DNA of 39,460 bases from Alphaproteobacteria bacterium 65-37 (GCA_001897995.1 MKRV01000028.1:1-39460); one strand, 5' to 3'; shown: positions 24,532-32,852, numbered from the stretch's first letter. Program-made: numbers and translations. Notes: generated from the sequence alone by a model not told the origin.

Positions 24532-25576
24532 GCCCGAGACGCCCGCGCCCGCACTGTCGATCGTCGTGCCAGTCTATAACGGGGCCGCCACGATCGGCGG
24601 CCTGGTCAAGGCCCTGCGGGCGCTCGACATCGAAGGTGGCCTGGAAATCGTGCTGGCGGTCGACGGCAGCCCGGACAACAGTCTCGACGTCTGCAAGAGG
24701 CTTGCCCAGGAACCGGGCGCGCCGGTCATCGTGATGTCGCTCAGCCGCAATTTCGGCGAGCACAATGCCGTCATGGCCGGTCTGTCGCGTGCCCGTGGCG
24801 CCTTTGCCATCACCATGGACGACGACCTGCAGAACCCGCCGGAAGAAGTGAAGCGCCTGTTCGAGTGTGCGCGCGACGGCGGCTACGATGCCGTCTACAC
24901 CTACTACGAAGAGAAGAAGCATGCGGCCTGGCGCAATATCGGCAGCCGCTTCACCAACTGGTGCGCCGACCGGCTGATCGACAAGCCGCCGGGCCTCTAT
25001 CTCTCAAGCTTCCGCTGCATCTCGGCCTTCGTGCGCGAGCGCATCACGGCGAGCTACCAGGGCCCTTACCCCTATGTCGACGGCCTGGTCTTCCAGGTGA
25101 CGCAGAATGTCGGCCGCCTGCAGGTCAGCCATCTGCCGCGTGCCGAGGGCCGCTCGAACTACACGCTGCGCCGGCTGATCCGGCTGTGGCTGGCGATGTT
25201 CCTGAACTTCTCGGTGATGCCGTTGCGGCTCGCCACCCTGGCGGGGCTGACCTTCGGTGCCCTGGGCGCTCTTGCAGCGGTCATCGTGATCGTCGAGGCG
25301 ATCATTTCAGACAAGCCGCCGCAAGGCTGGGCCTCGCTGATGGTGGCGGTGCTGGTCCTGGCCGGCGTCCAGCTCGTGGTGCTGGGCATGATCGGCGAGT
25401 ATCTCGGCCGCATGTTCCTCGCGGTGAACCGCAAGCCGCAGTACCTGGTGCGCGAGGTCTTCCGCCGCGGCGCGGACGGGCTCGATGTCGAGCGGCCCAA
25501 GGTCGACACGCGGGCGGCGGGGCAGCCGCACCGCGAACCATCGCACGGCGAGGACGAGGGGAGAGCTGAGCGATGA
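24524..25576 (+). CDS. GT2 family polyprenyl-phosphate sugar synthase (DPM1/ArnC/GtrB type)
   Basis: A 350-residue family 2 glycosyltransferase with a GT-A domain at the N-terminus (SIVVPVYNGAATIG, DGSPDNS, then MDDDLQNPPEE with the nucleotide/metal aspartates) and two transmembrane helices near the C-terminus. This architecture fits enzymes that transfer a sugar from NDP-sugar to undecaprenyl or dolichyl phosphate, as ArnC, GtrB and DPM1 do. The sugar is unknown. The gene overlaps the methyltransferase by eight bases and its stop overlaps the SMR gene by ATGA. The tail after the last helix is hydrophilic and variable. Confidence 0.9.
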   Translation: MTEPETPAPALSIVVPVYNGAATIGGLVKALRALDIEGGLEIVLAVDGSPDNSLDVCKRLAQEPGAPVIVMSLSRNFGEHNAVMAGLSRARGAFAITMDDDLQNPPEEVKRLFECARDGGYDAVYTYYEEKKHAAWRNIGSRFTNWCADRLIDKPPGLYLSSFRCISAFVRERITASYQGPYPYVDGLVFQVTQNVGRLQVSHLPRAEGRSNYTLRRLIRLWLAMFLNFSVMPLRLATLAGLTFGALGALAAVIVIVEAIISDKPPQGWASLMVAVLVLAGVQLVVLGMIGEYLGRMFLAVNRKPQYLVREVFRRGADGLDVERPKVDTRAAGQPHREPSHGEDEGRAER

Positions 25577-25905
25577 CGATCTACTACGTGGCGCTGGGGA
25601 TCGGCATCCTGGCTGGTATCGGCGGCCAGATGCTGCTGAAAGCCGGCGCCGACGCCCCCGATTTCGTCGCCCAGCTTCTGCGGCCCTCGAGCATCGCGGG
25701 CCTCGCACTCTATGGCTTGGCGGCCTTTCTCTACATGGTGGCGCTGCGCAAGATCCCGGTGTCGGTCGCCTTTCCCAGCGTGTCACTCTCCTATGCGATC
25801 GTTGCAGTGCTCGGCCACTTCCTTTTTGGCGAGCCGTTCGGCATCAAGCAGCTCGGCGGCATCGCTCTGATCATGGGCGGCGTCGTATTGATTAATCAGC
25901 ATTGA
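25573..25905 (+). CDS. Small SMR/EmrE-like membrane protein (ArnE-type)
   Basis: A 110-residue protein with four hydrophobic helices and the small multidrug resistance/EamA half-size architecture, ending in GGIALIMGGVVLINQ. Beside a GT2 enzyme of the ArnC type, this best resembles the ArnE/ArnF class that flips undecaprenyl-linked sugars across the inner membrane, rather than a drug exporter; this is inference from neighbours. The conserved Glu of EmrE TM1 is not obvious. Its ATG overlaps the GT2 stop by four bases. Confidence 0.75.
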   Translation: MTIYYVALGIGILAGIGGQMLLKAGADAPDFVAQLLRPSSIAGLALYGLAAFLYMVALRKIPVSVAFPSVSLSYAIVAVLGHFLFGEPFGIKQLGGIALIMGGVVLINQH

Positions 25906-25915
25906 GGGTCAGGCC

Positions 25916-26779
25916 GTGGATTACGAGCAGATCAAGTACGAGAAGAAAGACGACATCCTCACCATCACGCTGAACCGGCCGGACAAGCTCAATGCCTTCA
26001 CCGGCAAGATGCTGTCGGAGCTGCTCGACGCCATGGATCGTTCCGATCGCGACGACGACGTGCGTGCGGTGGTGTTCACCGGGGCGGGCCGTGGCTTCTG
26101 CGCCGGCGCCGATCTCTCCGGCGGCGCCAACACCTTCAACGCCGAGAATCGCGGGCCGGTCGATCCCGGTCTCGACGGCCATCGCGACGGCGGCGGCCTC
26201 TTCACCTTGCGCCTCTACGAATCGCTGAAGCCCACCATCGCGGCGTGCAACGGCCCGGCCGTCGGCGTCGGCATCACCATGCAGCTCGCCATGGACGTGC
26301 GCCTGGCCTCCGAGGCGGCGCGCTACGGCTTCGTCTTCACCCGCCGCGCCATCGTCATGGAGGCCTGCTCGAGCTGGTTCCTGCCGCGCCTGGTGGGCCC
26401 GCAGCAGGCCCTGGAATGGGTGCTGACCGGCCGCGTCTTCCCGGCCGAGGAGGCGCTGCGCGGCCGGCTGGTGCGGTCGATTCACAAGCCCGACGAGCTG
26501 CTGCCGGCGGCCTATGCGCTGGCCCGCGAGATCGCCGACAACACGGCGCCGGTGTCGGTGGCCCTCAACCGGCACATGATCTGGAAGATGCTGGGCGCCG
26601 ATCATCCCATGGAAGCGCACAAGGTCGATTCCAAGGGCATCTACGCGCGCGGCAAGTCGGCCGACGTGAAGGAAGGCGTGGTGGCCTTCCTGGAGAAGCG
26701 GCCGGCGAAGTTCCCGATGAAGGTGAGCGACGGCATGCCGTCCTTCTTCCCCTGGTGGGACGAGCGCGCCTTTAAGTAG
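25916..26779 (+). CDS. Enoyl-CoA hydratase/isomerase family protein (crotonase fold)
   Basis: A 287-residue crotonase: LNRPDKLNAFT, GAGRGFCAGADLS (oxyanion hole), and CNGPAVGVGITMQLAMD. The region of catalytic Glu144 of rat hydratase (PEIxLG) reads RRAIVMEACSSWFLPRLVG, so the usual first glutamate is not in its normal place, though a Glu lies nearby. Hydratase activity is therefore not certain; other crotonase reactions are possible. The GTG start has GAGGG eight bases upstream and lies ten bases after the SMR stop, so it could be on the same transcript. The ABC binding protein starts 82 bases downstream. Confidence 0.88.
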   Translation: MDYEQIKYEKKDDILTITLNRPDKLNAFTGKMLSELLDAMDRSDRDDDVRAVVFTGAGRGFCAGADLSGGANTFNAENRGPVDPGLDGHRDGGGLFTLRLYESLKPTIAACNGPAVGVGITMQLAMDVRLASEAARYGFVFTRRAIVMEACSSWFLPRLVGPQQALEWVLTGRVFPAEEALRGRLVRSIHKPDELLPAAYALAREIADNTAPVSVALNRHMIWKMLGADHPMEAHKVDSKGIYARGKSADVKEGVVAFLEKRPAKFPMKVSDGMPSFFPWWDERAFK

Positions 26780-26861
26780 AGGCGCGCAGGAAAGGGCCCG
26801 GTTGCCCCCCGCGGAGGCTTGCGGCAAGCTGCCGAAAAACAAGCCTTTTGCGGAGGAAACG

Positions 26862-27896
26862 ATGAACAGGCTGCAGATGCGGCGGCGGGTGCTTTTGGCC
26901 GCCGCCCCCATGGTTCTGGCCGCGCCTTACGTGGCGCGCGCCCAGACCAAGCCGGAGAAGAGCAAGGTCGTACTCGCCGTCGGCGGCAAGTCGGCGCTCT
27001 ATTATCTCTCGCTCACCATTGCCGAGCGCAAAGGCTTCTTCAAGGAAGCCGGCATCGACCTCGAGATCAACGACTTCCAGGGCGGCGCCAAGTCGCTGCA
27101 GGCCCTGATGGGAGGCAGCGCCGACGTGGTCGCCGGTGCCTACGAGCACACGATCCGCATGCAGCAGCGCAATCAGGACGTCACGGGCTTTGCCCTGATC
27201 GGCCGCGGCATGCAGATCTGCATCGCCTTGCGCAAGGATGTCGCCGCCAAGGTCAAGGGACCGGCCGACGTCAAAGGCATGAAGTTCGGCGTCACGGCGC
27301 CGGGTTCCTCGACCCACATGCTGGTGAATTTCTGGGTCGCCAAGGGAGGTCTCAAGGCCAGTGACGTGGTTGCGATCGGCGTCGGCGCCGGCGCCTCGGT
27401 GGTCGCGGCCATCGAGAAGGGCGAAGTCGACGGCGTTTCGCAGACGGATCCAGCGCTCACCATTCTGACCGACAAGGACCTGGTCAAGGTGATCGTCGAC
27501 ACCCGAACGATGAAGGGCAATCAGGAGGTCTTCGGCGGTGCCTTCCCGGCCGCGAGCCTCTATTCGCAAAGCGACTTCCTCAAGAAGAACCCCGGGACGA
27601 CACAGGCGCTGGCAACGGCGATCGTGCGGGCCAATCAGTGGCTGCAGACGGCGTCGCCGGCCGAGGTCGCCAGCGCCGTGCCCGAGGCCTACTTGCTGGG
27701 CGACCGGGCGATCTACGAGAAGTCGTTTGCGGGCGTGCGCGAGACCATCTCGCCCGACGGCACCATGCCACCGGGCGCGATGGAGAATTGCCTCAAGTTC
27801 CTGGCCGAGAGCGATCCCGCCATCAAGCCGGCCAGCGTCAAGCTGGCCGACACCTGGAACAACGAGTTTGCCCAGCGCGCCGCCAAGCGTAGCTGA
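26862..27896 (+). CDS. ABC transporter substrate-binding protein (SsuA/TauA/NMT1 type)
   Basis: A 344-residue periplasmic binding protein. The N-terminus MRRRVLLAAAPMVLAAPYVARAQ is a signal peptide with twin arginines. VGGKSALYYLSLTIAERKGFFKEAGID is the SsuA/NMT1-family opening, and ADVVAGAYEHTI and FGVTAPGSSTHMLV are ligand-loop sequences. The ligand is not known; members bind nitrate, sulfonates, pyrimidines or aromatic carboxylates. GGAGG lies just before the ATG. The ATPase and permease follow with 6 and 1 bases of spacing, making a complete importer. Confidence 0.92.
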   Translation: MNRLQMRRRVLLAAAPMVLAAPYVARAQTKPEKSKVVLAVGGKSALYYLSLTIAERKGFFKEAGIDLEINDFQGGAKSLQALMGGSADVVAGAYEHTIRMQQRNQDVTGFALIGRGMQICIALRKDVAAKVKGPADVKGMKFGVTAPGSSTHMLVNFWVAKGGLKASDVVAIGVGAGASVVAAIEKGEVDGVSQTDPALTILTDKDLVKVIVDTRTMKGNQEVFGGAFPAASLYSQSDFLKKNPGTTQALATAIVRANQWLQTASPAEVASAVPEAYLLGDRAIYEKSFAGVRETISPDGTMPPGAMENCLKFLAESDPAIKPASVKLADTWNNEFAQRAAKRS

Positions 27897-27902
27897 TCCA
27901 CC

Positions 27903-28727
27903 GTGGTTTCCAACGACGCGCCGGCCCTGACGCTGGCCGACATCACCTGCCGCTTCGCTGCCCGCGACGGCAGCGGGCCGTACACGGCCGTCGCCAACAC
28001 GACGCTCAATGTCGCCAAGGGCGAGTTCGTGTCGGTGGTCGGGCCGACCGGCTGCGGCAAGTCTACTCTGCTCAATGTCGCGGCGGGCCTCCTCGAGCCG
28101 TCGTCCGGCACCGTCCACGTGTTCGGCGAGAAGCTGCGGGCGGCCGACGGCGTCAACCGGCGCGCCGGCTACATGTTCCAGGCCGATGCGCTCATGCCCT
28201 GGCGCACCGGCATCGACAATGTGATTGCGGGCCTCGAGTTCCGTGGTGTGCCGCGCGGCGATGCCGTCGCCCAGGGCGAAGCCTGGCTGCGCCGGGTCGG
28301 CCTGGCGGGCTTCGGCGACCGTTATCCGCATCAGATGTCGGGCGGCATGCGCAAGCGCCTGGCCCTCGCGCAGACCCTGATCCTGAGCCCCGACATCCTG
28401 CTGATGGACGAGCCTTTCTCGGCCCTCGACGTCCAGACCCGCCAGCTGATGGAGAACGAACTGCTGGCGCTGTGGGCGGAGGATCGCAAGTCTGTGCTGT
28501 TCATCACCCACGATCTCGAGGAGGCGATCTCGCTGTCCGACCGTGTCGTGGTGCTGTCTGCCGGACCTGCGACGCGGCCAATCGGCGATTTCCGGGTCGA
28601 CCTGCCGCGGCCGCGCGACGTGTCGGAGATCCGCATGACGCCGGCCTTCCTGGCGCTGCATCGCGAGATCTGGGCGGCCATGAAGGAGGAGGTCCTGAAG
28701 GCCTATGCTGCGCAGAAAGCGGCCTGA
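27903..28727 (+). CDS. ABC transporter ATP-binding protein
   Basis: A 274-residue nucleotide-binding protein with every ABC motif: Walker A GPTGCGKST, Q-loop MFQADALMPW, signature MSGGMRKRLALAQ, Walker B LLMDEPFSALD and the H-loop ITHDLEEA. Its best match in character is the nitrate/sulfonate/bicarbonate (SsuB/TauB) class. The N-terminal 20 residues before the first strand are a variable extension. The GTG start follows the binding-protein gene by six bases, and the permease follows. It powers import of the ligand held by the protein at 26862. Confidence 0.95.
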   Translation: MVSNDAPALTLADITCRFAARDGSGPYTAVANTTLNVAKGEFVSVVGPTGCGKSTLLNVAAGLLEPSSGTVHVFGEKLRAADGVNRRAGYMFQADALMPWRTGIDNVIAGLEFRGVPRGDAVAQGEAWLRRVGLAGFGDRYPHQMSGGMRKRLALAQTLILSPDILLMDEPFSALDVQTRQLMENELLALWAEDRKSVLFITHDLEEAISLSDRVVVLSAGPATRPIGDFRVDLPRPRDVSEIRMTPAFLALHREIWAAMKEEVLKAYAAQKAA

Positions 28728-28728
28728 G

Positions 28729-29526
28729 ATGCGCCTTCGGATCCTGCAAGTCCTGGTGCTCGGCCTGCTGATCGTCTTCTGGTACCTGATGACGGCGCCG
28801 GGCCTCATTCCGCCCTTCTATTTCGACAAGCCCAACCGGGCGGCCTTCTTCTTCGGCGAGCCGCAGAAGGTCTTCTGGGTGATCGTGGACTGGTTCGCGA
28901 CCGGCGAGATCTTCGGCCATCTCGGCGTCACCCTGCTGGAGACGGCGCTGGGTTTCGTGATCGGGGCGGCCTTCGGCCTGGGCATCGGCCTGTGGCTGGC
29001 GCTTTCACCGACAGCGTCTGCGGTGATGGATCCCTACATCAAGGGCTTCAACTCCATGCCGCGTGTCGTGCTGGCGCCGATCTTCGCGGTCTGGTTCGGG
29101 CTCGGCATCTGGTCGAAGGTGGCGCTGGGCGTCACGCTGGTCTTCTTCGTCGTCTTCTTCAACGTCTACCAGGGCGTGCGCGAGGTCAGCCCCAACCTGA
29201 TCGCCAATGCCCGCATGCTGGGCGCGTCGCGTCGTCAGCTCCTGCGCTCGATCTACCTGCCGAGCGCCATGAGCTGGGTGTTCGCGAGCCTGCACAATGC
29301 CGTGGGCCTGGCCTTCGTCGGTGCCGTAGTCGGCGAGTATCTCGGCTCGGCGAGCGGCGTCGGCTACCTGATCCTGCAAGCCGAGGGGACGTTCGACATC
29401 AACACGGTCTTCGCAGGCATCCTCGTGCTGACGGCCTTCGCGCTGGCGCTCGACGCCGCCGTGGGCGCCGTCGAGCGGCGGCTGATGACCTGGCAGCCGC
29501 GGGCCAGCGAGACGGAGAAGGTCTGA
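28729..29526 (+). CDS. ABC transporter permease (SsuC/TauC type)
   Basis: A 265-residue integral membrane protein with about six hydrophobic helices. The cytoplasmic EAA-like loop that docks on the ATPase reads NARMLGASRRQLLRSIYLPSAM, and SWVFASLHNAVGLAFVGAVVGE matches the SsuC/TauC family. The ATG at 28729 starts just after the ATPase stop; an in-frame ATG at 28705 with a closer ribosome site would overlap the ATPase and add eight residues. It completes the importer with 26862 and 27903. The crotonase on the other strand ends eight bases later. Confidence 0.93.
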   Translation: MRLRILQVLVLGLLIVFWYLMTAPGLIPPFYFDKPNRAAFFFGEPQKVFWVIVDWFATGEIFGHLGVTLLETALGFVIGAAFGLGIGLWLALSPTASAVMDPYIKGFNSMPRVVLAPIFAVWFGLGIWSKVALGVTLVFFVVFFNVYQGVREVSPNLIANARMLGASRRQLLRSIYLPSAMSWVFASLHNAVGLAFVGAVVGEYLGSASGVGYLILQAEGTFDINTVFAGILVLTAFALALDAAVGAVERRLMTWQPRASETEKV

Positions 29527-29534
29527 CGATCTGG

Positions 29535-30356
29535 CTACTTGCCGGTGAAACGCGCGGCGCGCTTCTCGAGATAGTGCGCCACGCCTTCCTTGAAGTCGGC
29601 CGTCTGGAAGGAGAGCTCCATTTCGTGATTGGCCTGGGTCGTCGACTCGGCCAGCGTCTGGAACTGGGCTTCCCAGAGCTGGCGCTTCATCACGGCGACC
29701 GACCGCGGTGAGACGGTGTTGGCGAGCAGGGTGGCATAGGCCCGCGTCTCGGCCATCAGCTTGTCGTCGGGGATAACCCGGTTGACCAGGCCGAGCTCCA
29801 GGGCCTCGGGTGCCCGGAACTTGCGGGCGGAGCAGAGGAGGTCGAGCGCGGCGGGCAGGCCAACCAGCCGCGGCAGCAGCCAGCTGATGCCGTGCTCGGC
29901 GATCAGGCCGCGCTGGGCGAAGGCGGTGGTGAAGACGGCCGATTCGCCCGCGAAGCGCAGGTCGGCATAGAGCGGGATGACCATGCCCAGCCCAGCAGCC
30001 GGGCCATTAATTGCAGCGATAATGAATTTGGGAATCGCCGGAAAATACGAGTAGTTCATCCTGAATTCGGCGAGGCCGCTGCCGCCCGGCAGGCCTTCCT
30101 GGGCCTTGCTGGAGCGATCGGTCGAGGCACCGGCGCCGATTGCCTGCAGGCCGCCCATGTCGGCGCCGGCGCAGAATCCCCGGCCCGCCCCGGTCAGAAT
30201 AATGGCCCGCACCTCGGGATCGGCCCCCGCCTTGTACATGGCGTCCTTGAGGTCGAGGTGCATCTGGCGGGTCCAGGCATTGAGCTTGTCTGGCCGGTTC
30301 AAGGTGATCGTACAAATACGGTCAGCAACGTCATAAAGGATCGATTCATACGCCAT
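29535..30356 (-). CDS. Enoyl-CoA hydratase/isomerase family protein (crotonase fold)
   Basis: A 273-residue crotonase: LNRPDKLNAWTRQ, GAGRGFCAGADMGG and INGPAAGLGMVIPLYADLRF. Its catalytic region reads AQRGLIAEHGISWLLPRLVG, so as in the crotonase at 25916 the normal first glutamate is absent and a Glu four or five residues later is the candidate. The frame is open far upstream (to 31001), but AGGAG lies eight bases before the ATG at 30356, which begins the usual MAYESILYDV. It is convergent with the ABC permease and divergent from the MaoC gene, with 159 bases between. Confidence 0.9.
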   Translation of the reverse strand: MAYESILYDVADRICTITLNRPDKLNAWTRQMHLDLKDAMYKAGADPEVRAIILTGAGRGFCAGADMGGLQAIGAGASTDRSSKAQEGLPGGSGLAEFRMNYSYFPAIPKFIIAAINGPAAGLGMVIPLYADLRFAGESAVFTTAFAQRGLIAEHGISWLLPRLVGLPAALDLLCSARKFRAPEALELGLVNRVIPDDKLMAETRAYATLLANTVSPRSVAVMKRQLWEAQFQTLAESTTQANHEMELSFQTADFKEGVAHYLEKRAARFTGK

Positions 30357-30515
30357 CCGGGGGGCTCCTAATGTGCATTCTTGTAGATGGCATGATGAGC
30401 AAATCCCCGCGACGATACAAACGGGACGCCATGGGCTGGCGGCAGAGGTTTCTGCCGGCGGGGAAGGCTGTGGAATACTGCAGTGTAGTGGCAATAAGTA
30501 AGACTGAGGTTGAAC

Positions 30516-30983
30516 ATGGCCAAGCGTGAATTCGCTCACCCGAGTGAGATGCACAAGCACGTCGGTGAAGAGATCGGCGTCAGCGACTGGGTTGAGATCA
30601 CCCAGGACCGGATCAACCTCTTTGCCGATGCGACCGGCGACCATCAGTGGATCCATGTCGATGTCGAGCGGGCCAAGAAGGACATGCCGGGCGGCAAGAC
30701 GATCGCCCACGGCTTCCTCACCCTGTCGCTGATCCCGATGCTCAATCACCAGATTTCGCACATCAACAACGTGCGCAACGGCATCAACTACGGCTGCAAC
30801 AAGGTGCGTTTCACCAGCCCGGTGCAGGCAGGTTCCCGGGTCCGCGCCCGGGCCAAGCTGCTGGCGGCCGATGCGATGGACAAAGGCGGCGTGCGGCTGA
30901 CCAATCAGGTCACCATCGAGGTCGAGGGGCAGGAGCGTCCGGCCTGTGTGGCCGAGACCATGTCCATCGTCTACGGCACCTGA
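30516..30983 (+). CDS. MaoC/NodN-type (R)-enoyl-CoA hydratase
   Basis: A 155-residue hotdog protein. Hydratase-2 signature ADATGDHQWIHVD has the Asp and His at catalytic spacing, followed by TIAHGFLTLSLIPML; the length and sequence style resemble NodN and mycobacterial Rv0130-like hydratases. It likely hydrates trans-2-enoyl-CoA to the R-hydroxy form, as used in PHA supply or fatty acid breakdown. The ATG at 30516 has GAGG five bases away; a TTG two codons earlier is possible. The ChaC gene follows after ten bases. The 159-base space upstream is the likely promoter region shared with the divergent crotonase. Confidence 0.9.
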   Translation: MAKREFAHPSEMHKHVGEEIGVSDWVEITQDRINLFADATGDHQWIHVDVERAKKDMPGGKTIAHGFLTLSLIPMLNHQISHINNVRNGINYGCNKVRFTSPVQAGSRVRARAKLLAADAMDKGGVRLTNQVTIEVEGQERPACVAETMSIVYGT

Positions 30984-30993
30984 GGGCCGGCCG

Positions 30994-31710
30994 TTGCTCA
31001 AACGCGAAGAGCTGACGTCGGAGCGGATCGACCAGATCGTCGCCGATGCCCGGGCTGCCGGCTACCACTTCTTCCTCTCGTCCGAGCAGCGCGAAGCGAG
31101 CCTGAAGGAAGCGCTTCTGCGCCATCAACCGGGCGACGAGGTCTGGGTCTTTGCCTACGGCTCCCTGATGTGGAACCCGGCGATCGAGTTCGCCGAATCG
31201 ATCCCCTGTAAGGTCGAGGGCTGGCGCCGCTCGTTCTGCTTCTGGGTGCCACTCGGCCGCGGCACGCCGGAAATGCCCGGGCTGATGCTGGCACTCGAGG
31301 GCGGCGGCGCCTGTGAGGGCATCGCCTACCGCCTGGCGCCGCACCAGGTGCAGAGCGAATTGGCCATCCTGTGGAACCGCGAGATGCTGGCGGGCGTCTA
31401 CCAGCCCCGCTGGGTGACCACCAAGCTGCGTGACGGCCGCTCGGTCACGGCGATCACTTTCGTCGTCGATCCCCAGCACTGCCAGTATTGTGGCGATCTG
31501 CCGATCGAGAAGGCCGCTCACCACATCGCCTTTGCGGAAGGCCGCCGCGGCGCCTGCCGCGACTACCTGTTCAATACCGCCGAACATGCCCGCTCGCTCG
31601 GTATCCACGACCCCTACATCGAGGACCTGATGGCCCGCGTCGCTGCGCTGCGCGGCGAGCCGGTACTGGATGAAGTCCAGGTCAATGGAGCGCTCGCCGG
31701 ACAAGCCTGA
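30994..31710 (+). CDS. chaC: ChaC-type gamma-glutamylcyclotransferase
   Basis: A 238-residue ChaC-family protein. VFAYGSLMWNPAIEFAES is the glycine-rich gamma-glutamyl-binding loop, CFWVPLGRGTPEMPGLMLALE is the family core, and the WNREM region carries the catalytic Glu. ChaC enzymes degrade glutathione to 5-oxoproline and Cys-Gly in the cytoplasm. The start is a TTG, selected because GAGGG lies eight bases before it and the protein sequence begins to align there; an open frame goes on upstream inside the MaoC gene. It ends directly before a strong hairpin. Confidence 0.85.
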   Translation: MLKREELTSERIDQIVADARAAGYHFFLSSEQREASLKEALLRHQPGDEVWVFAYGSLMWNPAIEFAESIPCKVEGWRRSFCFWVPLGRGTPEMPGLMLALEGGGACEGIAYRLAPHQVQSELAILWNREMLAGVYQPRWVTTKLRDGRSVTAITFVVDPQHCQYCGDLPIEKAAHHIAFAEGRRGACRDYLFNTAEHARSLGIHDPYIEDLMARVAALRGEPVLDEVQVNGALAGQA

Positions 31711-31733
31711 CCTCGCTTATCGGAAGCGAGGTC
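31709..31733 (+). terminator. Terminator-like hairpin at the end of chaC
   Basis: A perfect 10-bp stem (GACCTCGCTT 31709-31718 with AAGCGAGGTC 31724-31733) with a five-base loop ATCGG begins inside the chaC stop codon. It probably ends transcription of the MaoC-ChaC unit, but no T tract follows. A second inverted repeat, GTGAC-ATA-GTCAC (31763-31775), lies between it and the DMT permease start and could be an operator for that gene. Confidence 0.5.
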
Positions 31734-31778
31734 GATGTGCGAGGTGCAGGTCTTCAGGGTGTGTGACATAGTCACCGC

Positions 31779-32705
31779 GTGACTGCTCTTGTCGACCGCT
31801 GGCTCGCGCTGCCACCCAATCTGCGCGGTATTCTCTGGGTCGGTCTTTCGGGCATCCTGTTCGCCCTGCTCAACGTCTTCACGCTGATCCCCGCACAGCA
31901 CCTCAATCCCTACGTGATGGCGTTCCTGCGCTATCTGTTCGGCGCGATGTTCCTGCTGCCGATCGTGTTTCGGCTGGGGCTCTACCGTTCGCTGCATACC
32001 CAACGGCTCGGTCTGCACGTCACGCGCGGCGCGATCCACACCGCCGGCATGGTCCTGTGGTTCATCGCGCTGCCGCTGACCACCCTGGCGGAAATCACGG
32101 CGCTGGGCTTCACGGGGCCGATCTTCGTCACCATCGGTGCGGCCTTGTTCCTGCGCGAAGACGTGCGGATGCGGCGCTGGATGGCGGTCTTCGTCGGCTT
32201 CATCGGCGCCATGATCATCATCCGGCCGGGCTTCAGCGCCCTGCATCTCGGCGTGCTCTGCATCCTGATCTCGACGCCGATCTTCTCGGCCTCGAACCTG
32301 ATCTCCAAGGCGTTGGCGAGCACCGATTCGGCCAACACGATCGTGATCTGGCAGAACATCGTGATCGTGATCTGCGCCTTCCCGATCGCCCTGTGGTTCT
32401 GGCAGACGCCAGACTGGGGCGACATCGTCTGGTTCCTCGCGGCCGGACTCGCGGGCACGCTCGGCCATCTCTGCCAGCAGCGCGGCTATCAGCTGGCCGA
32501 CATCACCTTGCTGCAGCCGATCGGCTTCCTGTCCCTGATCTGGAATACGATGCTGGGCTATTTCCTGTTCTTCCAGAGTCCCGATGTCTGGACCTTCGTC
32601 GGCGCCGCCGTGATCTTCGCCAGCGCCATGTACATCTCGCATCGCGAGGCAGTTCGAAAGGCCCAGATCAAGACGGCGACCGCGCAAGCCAATCCGCAGG
32701 CCTGA
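31779..32705 (+). CDS. DMT/EamA-family permease
   Basis: A 308-residue membrane protein with about ten hydrophobic helices forming two EamA repeats, seen from LRGILWVGLSGILFALLNVF in the first half and LHLGVLCILISTPIFSASNLI in the second. Proteins of this group export amino acids, nucleosides or other metabolites; the substrate is unknown. The GTG start lacks a good ribosome site but is the first codon compatible with the TM1 start. A GTGAC-ATA-GTCAC inverted repeat lies just upstream. It ends before a family B repeat and faces moaA. Confidence 0.85.
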   Translation: MTALVDRWLALPPNLRGILWVGLSGILFALLNVFTLIPAQHLNPYVMAFLRYLFGAMFLLPIVFRLGLYRSLHTQRLGLHVTRGAIHTAGMVLWFIALPLTTLAEITALGFTGPIFVTIGAALFLREDVRMRRWMAVFVGFIGAMIIIRPGFSALHLGVLCILISTPIFSASNLISKALASTDSANTIVIWQNIVIVICAFPIALWFWQTPDWGDIVWFLAAGLAGTLGHLCQQRGYQLADITLLQPIGFLSLIWNTMLGYFLFFQSPDVWTFVGAAVIFASAMYISHREAVRKAQIKTATAQANPQA

Positions 32706-32722
32706 TGCTCTTCGCCTTCATG

Positions 32723-32852
32723 TCCTCTCCCACGCAGTGGGAGAGGAAGGGGACCCACGCAAAGCGTGGGGGAGGTGAGGGTGCGAGCGACGGAGAAGGT
32801 GTGTGCGTTGAGAGGTCCCCCTCACCCAGCCTCTCCCCCAGAGGGGGAGAGG
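32723..32852. repeat. Palindromic intergenic element, family B copy 2
   Basis: Same order and nearly the same stems as 22001-22130: 10-bp TCCTCTCCCA/TGGGAGAGGA (32723-32732, 32738-32747), 7-bp CCCACGC/GCGTGGG (32754-32760, 32764-32770), 8-bp GGTGAGGG/CCCTCACC (32774-32781, 32819-32826) and 10-bp CCTCTCCCCC/GGGGGAGAGG (32830-32839, 32843-32852). The stems keep pairing although several bases differ from copy 1 (for example CATGC/GCATG against CACGC/GCGTG), which points to structure being kept. It lies between the convergent DMT permease and moaA genes. Confidence 0.88.

Noticed and set aside
29535..31001. Extended crotonase frame that starts at 31001 and runs through the intergenic region and the MaoC gene
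   Set aside because: The added part is antisense to a clear MaoC gene and the family start with its ribosome site is at 30356.
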